NCBI RefSeq assembly: GCF_016901695.1
Contig: NZ_JACJKS010000001.1
Coordinates: 62,001-126,000, forward strand
Reading direction: 5' to 3'
DNA length: 64,000 nt
Source: Mordavella massiliensis
Lineage (GTDB): Bacteria; Bacillota; Clostridia; Lachnospirales; Lachnospiraceae
Part shown: piece after piece, positions 26,207 through 34,421 of the stretch
How the letters are laid out: each line of letters opens with the position of its first letter
How positions within the stretch are numbered: position 1 is the stretch's first letter
Translations under genes and position numbers: made by a program
The notes under the pieces: generated by a model
Told to the model about the DNA's origin: nothing
Databases searched by the model: none
What the model saw: the letters and a program-made list of their open reading frames with translations, nothing else

Positions 26207-27072
26207 AATTCCACCTCCCGATTCAGGCTCTTGAGATAGAAAATCCCAAGCACCGCCGCCATAAGCATGATCACATATGTCAGAGCACTTCCCCTGCCGA
26301 AATCCAAGAAGGAAAAAGTAGTGAGGTAGCTCTCTATGAGAAGATTCTTCCCCAAATCTTTATACCCCGCAAGGGCCACGATCTCATCAAAGATATTGAT
26401 GGCTGTAATCGATGCAGATGTGATCCCGATACCAATAAATGGCATCATGAGAGGAGCCGTTATATAGCGGAACACAGCTATCCGGTTCCCGCCGTCTATT
26501 CGGGCCGCCTCATAAAGCTCCTCCGGAATCGCATGGAGCCCCGACAGGCAGACAATGGCACAAAATGGAATACTCCTCCAGGCCACCACAATGGCTACGA
26601 TCAAAAGCAAAAGCCATCGGTCCGTCAGCCACATAACAGGCTCATCTGTGATATGCAGCCCGATCAGAAGCTTGTTCATAAAGCCGTATCCCGGATGAAA
26701 GATAAAGCGCCATATAATACCGTTTACAATGGGCGGCAACGCCCATGGAAGGATGGCCAGCGCCATCAGAAGTCCCGATATTTTTGTATCCACGTTGAGC
26801 AGAAGTGCCACTCCAAAGCCAAGGACTGTGGTCAGGACAACAACTACAGCCAAGAGAAACAGCGTGTTCTGCAGACTGTACTGAAAAGAATCAGATGTAA
26901 GGACATCCGCATAGTTGGATAACCCGACAAAATCCGTATCTTCCGGGCTGGTCAGCTTCATCTCCTTTAAGCTATATGAAAATGTCATGATCGTCGGATA
27001 AAACACCAACACGCCCATTATAAGAATAATGGGCGCCAGTAATGCATAAGGTAATATCTTACTTCTTTTCAA
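26203..27072 (-). CDS. Sugar ABC transporter permease (MalF type)
   Basis: 289 residues, six membrane segments, with the EAA loop ELYEAARIDGGNRIAVFRYIT. It pairs with the MalG-type permease. The gene overlaps the end of the binding-protein gene by 14 nt (27059-27072) and the next permease by 4 nt, so the three are tightly coupled. Confidence 0.92.
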   Translation of the reverse strand: MKRSKILPYALLAPIILIMGVLVFYPTIMTFSYSLKEMKLTSPEDTDFVGLSNYADVLTSDSFQYSLQNTLFLLAVVVVLTTVLGFGVALLLNVDTKISGLLMALAILPWALPPIVNGIIWRFIFHPGYGFMNKLLIGLHITDEPVMWLTDRWLLLLIVAIVVAWRSIPFCAIVCLSGLHAIPEELYEAARIDGGNRIAVFRYITAPLMMPFIGIGITSASITAINIFDEIVALAGYKDLGKNLLIESYLTTFSFLDFGRGSALTYVIMLMAAVLGIFYLKSLNREVEF

Positions 27073-28336
27073 TTAATTCATTCACTTTCGCATTCATCGC
27101 ATCAAATGCCTCCTGGGGAGTCTGCTCTCCGAGAACCATCTGATTAATGTTATTGTACATAGTGTTGCTCATCTCAGAATAGTAGGAAGGAACGCCATTG
27201 GGAAAAACAGACTTGATCAGGTCTGCCTCGTCCAGCATGGCCCCTGCATTTTCAAATGTGCCATCTTCTACCATTTCTGCCAAGACTGAGTTTCTTGTCG
27301 GAATGGAACTGTTGACTGCGTACATTCTCTTCTGGACATCTGCTGAGCTGTACCATTTAACGAACTCCTGGGCTGCTTCTTTGTTTTCTGAGAAGGATGT
27401 GATTCCAACTGCTTCCGGAAGAGCCATTGTCTGCGGAGATGTTCCGGCTGTTCCCGGAAGAAGGATAGGAACAATGTTTCCAATCTCTGAGCACTGCTCA
27501 GGATCATTGCTGATACCCACAAACTTGGTAGGACCTACCATAAAGCTGGCCTCGCCCGATGTGATCTTGCGGTAGCAATCCATGCCATTGAAAGAAATCG
27601 ATGCTGGATCCACAAATCCATCCTGAACAAGCTGGTTCTCGAATGTCAGGGCATCCATGACCGCTTCCTCGTTCAGGGTATCGTCATCATTAAAGACCTG
27701 TCCACTCCTTGAGAAGGCCATCCACATCATGGAAGTGGTGGCAGACTCATCCGCGTTCATCGGCATTGTATATGGATATTCCACAATCCCTGCCTCTTTT
27801 ATCTTTGTCAGGGCATCATACACCTCATCCCATGTTTCAGGTACCTCAGTGATTCCCGCCTGTTCAAAATGATTCTTGTTATAGTAAGCTATCCGATAAT
27901 CGTTTGCATAGGGCACAGCAAGAATTTCTCCGTCAATGGTAAAGGTCTCAAGCGTAGGCATGTCCTCCTTGTCCTCATCTGTCATCTCGATAGGCTCCAG
28001 CCATCCCGCGCTGTTCATCTCTCCTACCCATGACCAGTCTACCTCGATCACGTCAGCTGCTGCCTCTCCGCCGCTGGCCGCAATAGACACCTTATCCCGG
28101 ATATCATCCCAGCTCACCTCATTAAAAATGACAGAGATACCTGTCTCCTCCGTGAATTCTGCCAGCAGCTCATCTCCCGGGTTTGCCCAGTCAGGCGCCA
28201 TAAAAGTGATTTCCTTACTTTCACCGGAAGAAGAGCTTTTCTCTCCGCTTTCACTGCTGCTGTCCGAGCCGCATCCTGCTGTCAGTGTCGCTGCCATAGC
28301 AGCACAGAGCAGCATGCTCACCAGTTTCTTTTTCAT
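27059..28336 (-). CDS. Extracellular solute-binding lipoprotein, family 1 (sugar)
   Basis: 425 residues. Lipoprotein signal with LTAGC, a Ser/Gly-rich linker, then a family-1 binding fold with the typical TFMAPDWANPGDELLAEF opening and YNKNHFEQAGITEVPETWDE hinge segment. It captures an oligosaccharide outside the membrane and delivers it to the two permeases just downstream. The ligand cannot be told from the sequence. It is AT-richer in codon use than its neighbours, which may mean a separate history. Confidence 0.92.
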   Translation of the reverse strand: MKKKLVSMLLCAAMAATLTAGCGSDSSSESGEKSSSSGESKEITFMAPDWANPGDELLAEFTEETGISVIFNEVSWDDIRDKVSIAASGGEAAADVIEVDWSWVGEMNSAGWLEPIEMTDEDKEDMPTLETFTIDGEILAVPYANDYRIAYYNKNHFEQAGITEVPETWDEVYDALTKIKEAGIVEYPYTMPMNADESATTSMMWMAFSRSGQVFNDDDTLNEEAVMDALTFENQLVQDGFVDPASISFNGMDCYRKITSGEASFMVGPTKFVGISNDPEQCSEIGNIVPILLPGTAGTSPQTMALPEAVGITSFSENKEAAQEFVKWYSSADVQKRMYAVNSSIPTRNSVLAEMVEDGTFENAGAMLDEADLIKSVFPNGVPSYYSEMSNTMYNNINQMVLGEQTPQEAFDAMNAKVNELIEKK

Positions 28337-28380
28337 AATTGTATACCTCCTAACATACCTTTTTCTCTGGTATCAAAGAA

Positions 28381-28410
28381 AGTATAGCAAGCAGGGAATT
28401 GGGCGTCTAA
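28381..28410 (-). promoter_or_regulatory. Promoter of the ABC operon 28336-25367
   Basis: Minus strand: TTAGAC (28405-28410), 18 nt, TATACT (28381-28386), 45 nt upstream of the ATG. Confidence 0.6.
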
Positions 28411-28466
28411 TCGTTTTTTCACATGTATGATCCCACTTATCGTTTTCATCAATATGTCCTGCGGGT

Positions 28467-29822
28467 TTACTCTCTCGTAAGCTTCCGGATCCAGTTCCCG
28501 TAGTGGGACTCCAGAAAGGCCGGCACGCACTTGAAGATCTGGTCCGCATTGAGGCAGCACACCACCACCGCCGGCGACGCCTTGACTACAAACGCCATGA
28601 CAAAGGACAGGGGGATGACGATCATCCAGATGCTGACAAGATCCATCCTGACCACGAACATGGCGTTCCCGCCGCCCCGGATGATCCCGTTGTTGGTCGG
28701 CATCTGGTAGGACATGCCCACGCAGACCACGCTCAGGATGACAAGGAATGTGTCCATCATATCCATCGCCTCCGGCGACAGATCATAGAGGGACATGACC
28801 GGGATCCGGATCAGGAAGAGCAGCAGGCCGGAGGCGAGCCCGATCACGACGAACATCCGCTGCATCACGCGGGAATAGTGTTTCACAAGCGGGATATTTC
28901 CCGTGCCGATCGTCTTCCCGATGAGCACCGACGCGGTGGAGGCCGCCCCCACCGCTGTGGATTTCACCAGCAGGAAGAGGGTGGACGCCGCGCTGTTGGC
29001 CGCGATGGCGGCGGCCGTCATATGCCCGAGGATCACGGTCTGCAGCGCCGTGTTAAGCCCCCACAGCCCCTGCACCACCAGCATGGGCAGGCACACGCGG
29101 AAGTAGTCCGCCGCAAGGACCCGGTCCACATGCAGATATTCTTTCAGTTTCAGATGGAGCCTGTCTTCTTTCCTGGCAATGTAGCACAAAAGGACAGCGC
29201 ACTCCAGGATCCTGGCAGCCAGCGTTCCGATGGCCGCCCCTTCCGCCCCCATTTCCGGGGCTCCGAATTTCCCGTAGATCAGAACATAGTTGATGCAGCA
29301 GTTCACAAAGAAAGCCATGACCGAGAGGGCGAAGGCGATCTTTACCGTCTCCACGCTGCGCAGCGTGGCAAGAAGGATGGTGGTCACCGCGAAGAAGAAG
29401 TAGGTGAACCGCACGATCCGCAGATAGGACGCGCCCTCCCGGATGATGGCCGTCTCTGTCGTGAAAAGGCCCACCGCCTGCTCCGGGAAGAGGCTGACTG
29501 CCGCGAAGAGGAGGACCGCGATCAGAAGCCCGGCCTGCATGGCGGCCGCCGAGATCCTGCGCATCGGCTGCGTCTGCCGTTTCCCCCAGTACTGGCTGCA
29601 GAAGATCACCAGCCCGTCGCCCAGCGCCGTCAGAAGCTGCTGGTAGACGAACTGGATCTGGTTCACCGCCGCCACGCCGGAGAGCGCCGTCTCACTGTAG
29701 CCGCCCAGCATTACATTGTCCGCCAGGTTCACGCTGATGGTCACCACATTCTGGAGCACCAGCACGATATAGATCGAAAAGAAATTCCTGTAAAATGTTT
29801 TTTCTGTCTTTACCTGTCCCAT
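28467..29822 (-). CDS. MATE-family efflux transporter
   Basis: 451 residues with about 12 membrane segments. The MATE signatures are LADNVMLGGYSETALSGVAAVNQI near the N-terminus and the mirrored segment ANSAASTLFLLVKSTAVGAAS in the second half. It exports drugs or metabolites using a Na+ or H+ gradient. ATG 29822 lies inside the end of the AraC gene (13-nt overlap) with AGGA just upstream, so the regulator and transporter are one transcript. Another MATE gene is divergent at 30827. Confidence 0.9.
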   Translation of the reverse strand: MGQVKTEKTFYRNFFSIYIVLVLQNVVTISVNLADNVMLGGYSETALSGVAAVNQIQFVYQQLLTALGDGLVIFCSQYWGKRQTQPMRRISAAAMQAGLLIAVLLFAAVSLFPEQAVGLFTTETAIIREGASYLRIVRFTYFFFAVTTILLATLRSVETVKIAFALSVMAFFVNCCINYVLIYGKFGAPEMGAEGAAIGTLAARILECAVLLCYIARKEDRLHLKLKEYLHVDRVLAADYFRVCLPMLVVQGLWGLNTALQTVILGHMTAAAIAANSAASTLFLLVKSTAVGAASTASVLIGKTIGTGNIPLVKHYSRVMQRMFVVIGLASGLLLFLIRIPVMSLYDLSPEAMDMMDTFLVILSVVCVGMSYQMPTNNGIIRGGGNAMFVVRMDLVSIWMIVIPLSFVMAFVVKASPAVVVCCLNADQIFKCVPAFLESHYGNWIRKLTRE

Positions 29823-30664
29823 GTATCCTGCCCGTCTTCCTTCTTCTGTCTGTTCCTGTACTCTCCCGGCGTGCATCCGATATATTTCTTGAACTGCCGG
29901 GAAAAGTAGTTCTGGCTGGAAAAGCCGTTCTCCATCGCGACCGAGTAGATAGACTGCCCGGTTCCCCTGAGGCTTTTGCAGGCGTTCCTAAGCCGGATGC
30001 CTGTCAGATAGCGCCCGACGGACGTGCCTGTATAGTCCCGGAAGAGCTGGTTCAACCTTGTCCGGCTGTAGCCGGACCACCTGCACAGGCCGTCCAGCGT
30101 GATCTCCTCCCTGTAATGCTCCTCCAGGTAGCGGACCACCTCCCGGGCCGTGCCGGACGCCGCCACCGGGAACTGGTGATGGTTGGCGATATAATCTGCG
30201 CAGACGCGGCACAGTGTGAGAAAGGTCTCGATCTCAGCAAGGTTGATGCGCACAAGCTCCCCCACGGCCTGCCGGATCTCCTCCGCAGTTCCCAGCCCCA
30301 GCCGCCGGGCTTCCCTCTCCACTTCCCTGGCGGCCCCCGGCCGGTCTTCCAGCATCTGCCCCGTCATCATGTAGCCGGCCAGCCGCCCGTAGTGGTAGAG
30401 GGGCATGGCCGCCTCGTAGAGGCCCATATGGCACCGGTAGATATGGACGCAGTGCTCCTTTCTCACTGTGGCAAAGGCCTCCTTATTGTCCCGCTCGCAC
30501 CTTCTGCATCCCTCCGCGTTCCGGCTGACCAGGCTGCAGAAGGCTGCCCCTTTCTCGGGATACCGGGCGACGGACCGGCCTTCCAGGTCGTAGACGTCGA
30601 TCAGGATCCCCGATATGGCGTACAGCTGTTTTAAGATTTCTCCCAGTTCTATCTCGTCTTTCAT
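29810..30664 (-). CDS. AraC regulator with PocR sensory domain
   Basis: 284 residues. The N-terminal PocR-type domain (about 1-160) has the conserved Cys pattern FCSLV...GCRRCERD...HCVHIYRCHMGL, which in this family binds small hydrocarbons or a cofactor. The AraC DNA-binding domain covers about 185-284 (VAMENGFSSQNYFSRQFKKYIGCTPGEYR). ATG 30664 has GGAG 9 nt upstream. The gene overlaps the MATE transporter downstream and faces a second MATE gene, so both exporters are likely targets. Confidence 0.88.
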   Translation of the reverse strand: MKDEIELGEILKQLYAISGILIDVYDLEGRSVARYPEKGAAFCSLVSRNAEGCRRCERDNKEAFATVRKEHCVHIYRCHMGLYEAAMPLYHYGRLAGYMMTGQMLEDRPGAAREVEREARRLGLGTAEEIRQAVGELVRINLAEIETFLTLCRVCADYIANHHQFPVAASGTAREVVRYLEEHYREEITLDGLCRWSGYSRTRLNQLFRDYTGTSVGRYLTGIRLRNACKSLRGTGQSIYSVAMENGFSSQNYFSRQFKKYIGCTPGEYRNRQKKEDGQDTWDR

Positions 30665-30734
30665 CGTCTTTCTCTCCTGTATTGCAGTTTCTGTCATGTG
30701 TGTCCGATCGTGCTAATTATGAACTCATTATACA

Positions 30735-30763
30735 TTGTTTTTTCCATTTATGCCAGATAAGAT
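30735..30763 (+). promoter_or_regulatory. Promoter of the MATE gene at 30827
   Basis: TTGTTT (30735-30740), 17 nt, TAAGAT (30758-30763). It lies in the 162-bp space shared with the divergent PocR/AraC gene. Confidence 0.5.
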
Positions 30764-30826
30764 ATGATACGGAATCTATCCATACACTCACAAAACACGA
30801 CAATACCGGAAAGGATATGATCTGTT

Positions 30827-32203
30827 ATGAATTTTATGCAGGATATGACAAAAGGCTCTCCTCTCAGACTGCTTTTGTCTTTCTCCGTGCCGCTTTTGAT
30901 CGGAAGCATCTTCCAGCAGTTTTACACAATGGCGGACTCTATTATCGTAGGAAAATTTGTCGGGGCGGACGCCCTTGCGTCTATCGGCGCCTGCTCCTCC
31001 GTGATCTATTTGCTGTTTTCTCTTTTTTTGGGGTTATCAGCCGGGATCGGGATCGTGATATCCCAGCATTTCGGCGCAGGTGACGGCAGGTCCGTGCGCA
31101 GGGGGATCGCAAACTCTGTGTACATCCTGCTGGCGGCTTCCTGTCTGCTGACTCTGACCGGCGTCGTTTTCGCCAGGCCTATCCTCACCATCCTGGGGAC
31201 GCCGTCAGAGATCATGCAGGACGCTGCCGCCTACTTTCAGATCACAAGCGCCGGCATCATAGCCGTTGCCTTCTACAACGGTATCTCCTCCATCCTGCGG
31301 GCTCTGGGGGACAGCCGGACGCCGCTGATCTTCCTGGCCCTGGCAGCCCTTCTCAATGTGGGGCTCGACCTTCTCTTTGTCACGGTCTTTCACATGGGTG
31401 TGACCGGCGCTGCGCTGGCGACTGCCATCGCGCAGTTTGCCTCCGCCTGCGCCTGCCTTGCCTTCTCCCTGAAGGCAAACCCGTATTTCCATATACGGAA
31501 GGAAGAATTCCGCCCCGATACCGGCCTTATGCGGCGGATGATGCACATCGGACTCCCTCTGGCCCTGCAGAACGCCATGATCGCCTTCTCCTGCGTCATG
31601 CTGCAGACAGTCATCAACTCCTTCGGCGCCATGATCGTGGCTGTCTTCACTGCCACGAACCGCATCGAGAACCTGGTCAACCAGATCTACATCGCGGCCA
31701 ACACCGCCCTGTCCAACTACACCGCCCAGAACCTGGGCGCCGGGAACACGGACCGGGTGCGGGCCGGGACAAGGTGCTGCCTGCGCATCACCGCATGTTT
31801 TTCCTTCGCCATGATCCTGGTCATGTATGTGTGCGGCCGCCTGTTCATGAGCTGGTTTGTCACGGATCTGCAGGTCATTGAGACCGGCGCCCGGGCGCTG
31901 AAGCTTATCAGCCTGTTCTTCCTCTTCTGGGGCGCCCTCTACGTGTTCCGCGGGACGCTCAACGGCGCGGGGAACGCAAGCTTCGCCCTGATAAGCGGCG
32001 TCCTGGAAGTCGTGGGACGTATGGGCTGCGCTTTCCTTCTCACAGCGGTCCCCTTTATCGGGCAGTGGGGGATCTGGCTTGCCGAGGGCGTCACCTGGAT
32101 CCTGGTGGCATCGGCAGGCGCCATCTGCTACATGCGCGGAAGCTGGACGAAGACGCATCTGACCGGAGCCGGCCGCGCGGCAAAGGTGTGCACGGAACCG
32201 TAA
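30827..32203 (+). CDS. MATE-family efflux transporter
   Basis: 458 residues, about 12 membrane segments. The opening TKGSPLRLLLSFSVPLLIGS followed by FQQFYTMADSIIVGKFVGADALA is the classic form of the large clostridial MATE subgroup. The second half repeats the pattern (VNQIYIAANTALSNYTAQNLGAG). It is divergent from the PocR/AraC regulator, which may control it. A second in-frame ATG (30836) is possible, but AAAGGA upstream favours 30827 with slightly long spacing. A bidirectional terminator follows at 32284. Confidence 0.93.
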   Translation: MNFMQDMTKGSPLRLLLSFSVPLLIGSIFQQFYTMADSIIVGKFVGADALASIGACSSVIYLLFSLFLGLSAGIGIVISQHFGAGDGRSVRRGIANSVYILLAASCLLTLTGVVFARPILTILGTPSEIMQDAAAYFQITSAGIIAVAFYNGISSILRALGDSRTPLIFLALAALLNVGLDLLFVTVFHMGVTGAALATAIAQFASACACLAFSLKANPYFHIRKEEFRPDTGLMRRMMHIGLPLALQNAMIAFSCVMLQTVINSFGAMIVAVFTATNRIENLVNQIYIAANTALSNYTAQNLGAGNTDRVRAGTRCCLRITACFSFAMILVMYVCGRLFMSWFVTDLQVIETGARALKLISLFFLFWGALYVFRGTLNGAGNASFALISGVLEVVGRMGCAFLLTAVPFIGQWGIWLAEGVTWILVASAGAICYMRGSWTKTHLTGAGRAAKVCTEP

Positions 32204-32283
32204 TATACAGCCGACAACTGCATAAATTGTAAGCGGTCGCCAAGATTTCGGGCAAGCCCGGACTTTGGCTCGTCGCCAGTACA

Positions 32284-32318
32284 AAAAAAGAGAAATGCTG
32301 ATCACATTTCTCTTTTTT
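32284..32318. terminator. Bidirectional terminator between MATE and tRNA-Glu
   Basis: A perfect 14-bp stem AAAAAAGAGAAATG / CATTTCTCTTTTTT (32284-32297 with 32305-32318) with a 7-nt loop. It ends both the plus-strand MATE and minus-strand tRNA transcripts. Confidence 0.85.
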
Positions 32319-32352
32319 ATGTCACATCACCCTGCGTGAAATGACTCCAAAG

Positions 32353-32424
32353 TGACTCCGACGGGAATCGAACCCGTGTTACCGCCGTGAAAGGGCGATG
32401 TCTTAACCTCTTGACCACGGAGCC
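32353..32424 (-). tRNA. tRNA-Glu(TTC)
   Basis: 72 nt. The acceptor stem GGCTCCG pairs with CGGAGTC (one G-U), the anticodon loop CTTTCAC gives TTC, and the T arm is CGGGTTCGATTCCCG. The D arm and the discriminator A fit tRNA-Glu. CCA is not encoded. Confidence 0.95.
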
Positions 32425-32551
32425 GGATATTCTGTACCCGGCCAGCTTCTGAGCGCTGGCCGAGTGATATCGTATCACACTCCGTTATAAAATACAAGGT
32501 GTTTTTGTGTTTCAACTCCGGATCTTTCATATACCTCAGCCCCGGCCAGGC

Positions 32552-32842
32552 CTACAAGTTGCGGGCCTTTTCCACTTCCTCCTCCGTGACACCGGCGAGG
32601 CGCATGATCTCTTCCGGGCTGGCGCCTCCCTCCAGCATCCGGCGGACTATGGACAACCGGCCCTGTGCAACGCCCTGCTCTCTTCCCTCCTGCAGCCCCC
32701 TGTTCCAGGCGCTGCTCATGATGGCCTCGTGGTCCCGGATCGCCTTCTGCCGGGCCTCATACTCCAGCCTGGCTCTCTCGTCTGCGCTCATCCTCTCCAA
32801 TTCCCTGTAGGCTTCTTCTATATATTCACTTCTGCCTACCAT
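32552..32842 (-). pseudogene. C-terminal remnant of an Rpn/PD-(D/E)XK-type transposase-nuclease
   Basis: About 96 residues match the tail of Rpn-family recombination-promoting nucleases: ELERMSADERARLEYEARQK, a GLQEGREQGVAQGR repeat and a final helix-turn-helix-like PEEIMRLAGVTEEEVEK. The catalytic nuclease domain upstream is gone; the frame stays open to 33034 but without family features. It lies 127 nt from tRNA-Glu. Presumed decayed mobile remnant. Confidence 0.65.
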
Positions 32843-33143
32843 GTCCTCGAACTCCTCCCCATTGCCACAGTCTTCTCCTTTCCTGTAAAGCTGTGCAGGA
32901 ATGGGGCATGACTGCATGACTGTATATCCGGTCCGGATATCGGAGGCACGGCCCGCATTTCCTGCTCTGTTCAGTTGTGCAACACTCGGGTCATGCCTGG
33001 AAATCAGGCTCCGAATAGACAGATGCCGCCGCATAGATTCAGCAGCGCGCTTGATATGTATGCCAGGCGGCAGATGTGCCGCCCCGGCATATTTAGAATA
33101 ACATAATTCACTTTGAACTGCAATAGATATTTTATTTTGCTTT
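32843..33143. other. Non-coding stretch between the transposase remnant and prdE-like gene
   Basis: I see no supported gene. The left part continues the decayed reading frame; the right end (about 33090-33143) is AT-rich. No terminator or promoter was clear. Confidence 0.4.
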
Positions 33144-33638
33144 TTACTTTTTTCCTGCTTCCTCCCATCTGCGCATCTTCAGCTTCAGGAGCGCAAGCGC
33201 CCGGCGGGCGTCCATCTCTGTCACCGTGTTCTCGGCCAGCACCTTCGTCTCGTCCCCCGGCTGTTCCATGCGGTCCAGCGACTTATAGTAGCACACCACG
33301 CCGTCCAGGTGGTTGTTCTGTACCACAAAGTCTTTGGCCGGGCACTGGCTTAAAACCGCTGTGGGAACACCCCGCTTCTCCGTCTCCTCAATGGCGTGGG
33401 CATAGTCCACATGGTTGTTGCCGATTCCGTTGCAGGAGAAGACCGCGCCGTCCACCCGCATGCACTCCAGGGAGACGCCGACCCGCTCCGCGCTTAAGTA
33501 TTTATCCTCATTCTTATCCGGCGACCCCACGATCAGGATCCCCCGCAGGTTCACATCGCTGTCCGCTGACAGCACCTCCACAAGCGGATCCCGGTAATAG
33601 TGGAGCGTCGTCTCCTTCATACTTGTCCCGATTCCCAT
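33144..33638 (-). CDS. prdE: PrdE-like proline-reductase-cluster protein
   Basis: 164 residues. The opening MGIGTSMKETTLHYYRDPL and the core VDGAVFSCNGIGNNHVDYAHAIEE then KRGVPTAVLSQC resemble PrdE of clostridial D-proline reductase clusters, as I recall them. The role of PrdE is not settled; it may be an assembly or electron-transfer partner of the pyruvoyl/selenoenzyme. No UGA (selenocysteine) is needed in this frame. It follows the prdD-like gene by 15 nt. prdA, prdB, prdC and prdF are not in the window, so the substrate could differ from proline. Confidence 0.7.
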   Translation of the reverse strand: MGIGTSMKETTLHYYRDPLVEVLSADSDVNLRGILIVGSPDKNEDKYLSAERVGVSLECMRVDGAVFSCNGIGNNHVDYAHAIEETEKRGVPTAVLSQCPAKDFVVQNNHLDGVVCYYKSLDRMEQPGDETKVLAENTVTEMDARRALALLKLKMRRWEEAGKK

Positions 33639-33653
33639 GATACCAGCTCCTTC

Positions 33654-34409
33654 CTAATCCATGGCATGCATGATGCCGTCCCTGAATTCATTGGGCGTCA
33701 CGAGCAGGGGCATCCAGCCCATGTCGATGACGGATCTGCCGCCCTCGTACCCGCAGGGCTCGCTGCCGAACAGCCTCGTATCGTACACCGCCCCCTGGCC
33801 GGAGACTTCCTTTACGATCACCACATCCTTGCGGCCCGGCTCGTACGTCTCCTGGAACACGTGCTTCTCCGTGCACTTGTAGCCGTTGAATTTCTTCATC
33901 TGCTCCCGAAAGATCTGGCAGAACGCATCGCAGGCGCGGTGGATCGCCTCCGGGCCCGGGCGGTCCGCCCAGGTTCCCTCCTTAAGGACCACGTCAAAGG
34001 AGATCAGCGTGTCGCTCTCCAGCGGCGTGCCCGGCCTGCCCCAGCAGATCTTGTCTTTCAGGATCCCGTCGCTGGCGCCGAAGTTGCACACCTGCCTGCC
34101 GCACTCATCCACGCCGGTGAGGATCACATAGACGCCGGTGAGCGTGTGGGTGATGCCGTCCCCCACCTTCCCCAGCACCTTGGTGGAGAGGGGGATCACA
34201 TCCATCACCGTATTCGTGTGCTGCTCATGCTCATCCGGCCGGATGATGCGGATCCGGATCTCCCGGATCAGGGGCTCCCTCTCCATGAGCTGCGCCGCGA
34301 CATCCGGGCACACGGTCAGAGAACCGTCCACGCAGACCCGGTTCTCTTTCCCGTACTCCACGGACCGGACATGATAGGCCCGCACAGTCAGTCTTGTTCC
34401 AACATCCAT
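33654..34409 (-). CDS. prdD: PrdD-like protein (PrdA/GrdE proprotein family)
   Basis: 251 residues, similar in plan to PrdD, itself related to the C-terminal part of the D-proline reductase proprotein PrdA and of GrdE. Seen: TVMDVIPLSTKVLGKVGDGITHTL, a FGASDGILKDKICWGRPGTP stretch and the C-terminal SVIDMGWMPLLVTPNEFRDG. A Thr-Val-Cys at 32-34 could be the place where PrdA-type proteins are cleaved to form a pyruvoyl group, but that is unproven here. AGGAGG lies upstream of the ATG. The order is DUF3810 gene, prdD-like, prdE-like, with 12- and 15-nt gaps. Confidence 0.7.
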   Translation of the reverse strand: MDVGTRLTVRAYHVRSVEYGKENRVCVDGSLTVCPDVAAQLMEREPLIREIRIRIIRPDEHEQHTNTVMDVIPLSTKVLGKVGDGITHTLTGVYVILTGVDECGRQVCNFGASDGILKDKICWGRPGTPLESDTLISFDVVLKEGTWADRPGPEAIHRACDAFCQIFREQMKKFNGYKCTEKHVFQETYEPGRKDVVIVKEVSGQGAVYDTRLFGSEPCGYEGGRSVIDMGWMPLLVTPNEFRDGIMHAMD

Positions 34410-34421
34410 AAGATATCCCTC

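Noticed and set aside
27059-28336. Recent horizontal transfer of the first ABC operon
   Set aside because: It is only somewhat AT-richer than its neighbours, and no mobile gene or repeat borders it.
28411-28446. TCGTTTT direct repeat upstream of the first ABC operon
   Set aside because: The spacing is 29 bp and the copies are short, T-rich and likely chance.
32843-33034. Continuation of the Rpn frame to 33034
   Set aside because: Composition is not protein-like for the family, and no start or domain is visible.
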